Of a stretch of DNA of 64,000 bases, positions 63,604 through 64,000 are shown piece after piece; positions within the stretch are counted from its first letter, which is position 1, and each line of letters starts with the position of its first letter. The translations under genes were made by a program, and so were the position numbers. Location of the stretch: positions 47,026,576-47,090,575 of the forward strand of contig NC_044282.2 in NCBI RefSeq assembly GCF_004027225.2, read 5' to 3'. The DNA comes from Strigops habroptila (lineage: Eukaryota > Chordata > Aves > Psittaciformes > Psittacidae). The notes below the pieces were generated by a model. It was not told the origin of the DNA, did not search any database, and saw only the letters and a list, made by a program, of their open reading frames with translations.

Positions 63604-64000
63604 AAATGAGGGATTTTTTAATTATTATTTGTAATCAGATAAATTTACTAGCTACTACAAACTAAGCAACATGCTGGCATGTGATTTGTATCTCTTCATT
63701 AATAATCTGCTCATAGCCTTTTGTGCCAAAGCATGAAAACTTCATTACATACGGCATGAGGTACTACATCTCCTTGGATTCTAAGCATTGGTATTTTCTT
63801 GATGGACTTTTTAAAGCATTTTTTGAGGCAACAATCTCTTTGTAGTTGTTGTTGTTATTTTAAGGCACATCATAATTGTGTCCCTTTTTCTTTCTATCTA
63901 GACTTTGATTGTTTTTTCTTTTTCCTGTGATGATACATTCTTTTAGCCACTGAGAACTGTGTACTCATTACCATTTTTCACTACCTTTTAGTCATTAGAT

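Larger units (their letters stand above)
59659..64000. other. Intergenic, minor repeats only
   Basis: AT-rich DNA running to the window edge without a recognisable exon. It holds a 43-bp tandem duplication at 61571-61656 and a doubled palindrome at 63584-63603. A faint ancient-repeat trace (AATACAGAGAGGTTAAGCGC) lies near 61691-61710. Confidence 0.5.

Noticed and set aside
1..64000. CRISPR arrays, operons, phage or bacterial defence genes
   Set aside because: The sequence is clearly vertebrate nuclear DNA. No regularly spaced direct repeats or bacterial-style gene clusters are present.
1..64000. tRNA, rRNA or snRNA genes
   Set aside because: I looked for box A/B-like tRNA signatures and the well-known U6/7SK starts and saw none. 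A covariance-model search would be decisive.

Overview
The window looks like nuclear DNA from a bird, probably a neoavian. The evidence is the many 5'-truncated CR1 LINE copies ending in the avian tail (ATTCTATGATTCT-type repeats, with GTTGGAA and CCATGGGCAGGGACACC boxes), two solo LTRs of an ERVL-like family common in songbirds and other Neoaves, and one vertebrate gene start inside a CpG island. Nothing prokaryotic, viral-genomic or plasmid-like is present. The ORFs over most of the window are chance ORFs in AT-rich non-coding DNA or in the stop-poor CpG island.

Layout. (1) 1-8751: intron 1 of a minus-strand gene; it holds a TG microsatellite and one solo LTR with a perfect 5-bp target-site duplication. 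(2) About 8200-9580: CpG-island promoter with the first coding exon of MBOAT2 (lysophospholipid acyltransferase) on the minus strand, 72 coding bases at 8823-8752, then a consensus splice donor. No later MBOAT2 exon was found, so intron 1 is longer than 8.7 kb. (3) About 9580-64000: a long intergenic stretch upstream of MBOAT2 with no recognisable protein-coding gene. In the human genome the neighbour on this side is ASAP2; none of its coding sequence was recognised here. The stretch carries CR1 fragments of different ages, a second solo LTR of the same family at about 59.1-59.7 kb, simple repeats, and two somewhat GC-richer ORF-bearing islands (43.79-44.19 kb and 54.93-55.97 kb). Each island ends in an AATAAA signal and could be a non-coding RNA exon or a decayed gene; neither is proven.

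Functionally the window is the promoter, 5' UTR, first coding exon and proximal first intron of MBOAT2 plus its upstream flank. Any regulatory role of the flank is inference from sequence appearance only. I found no new biological system. The best leads are the two AATAAA-terminated islands, the intronic LTR and a few stretches that may be conserved non-coding elements.
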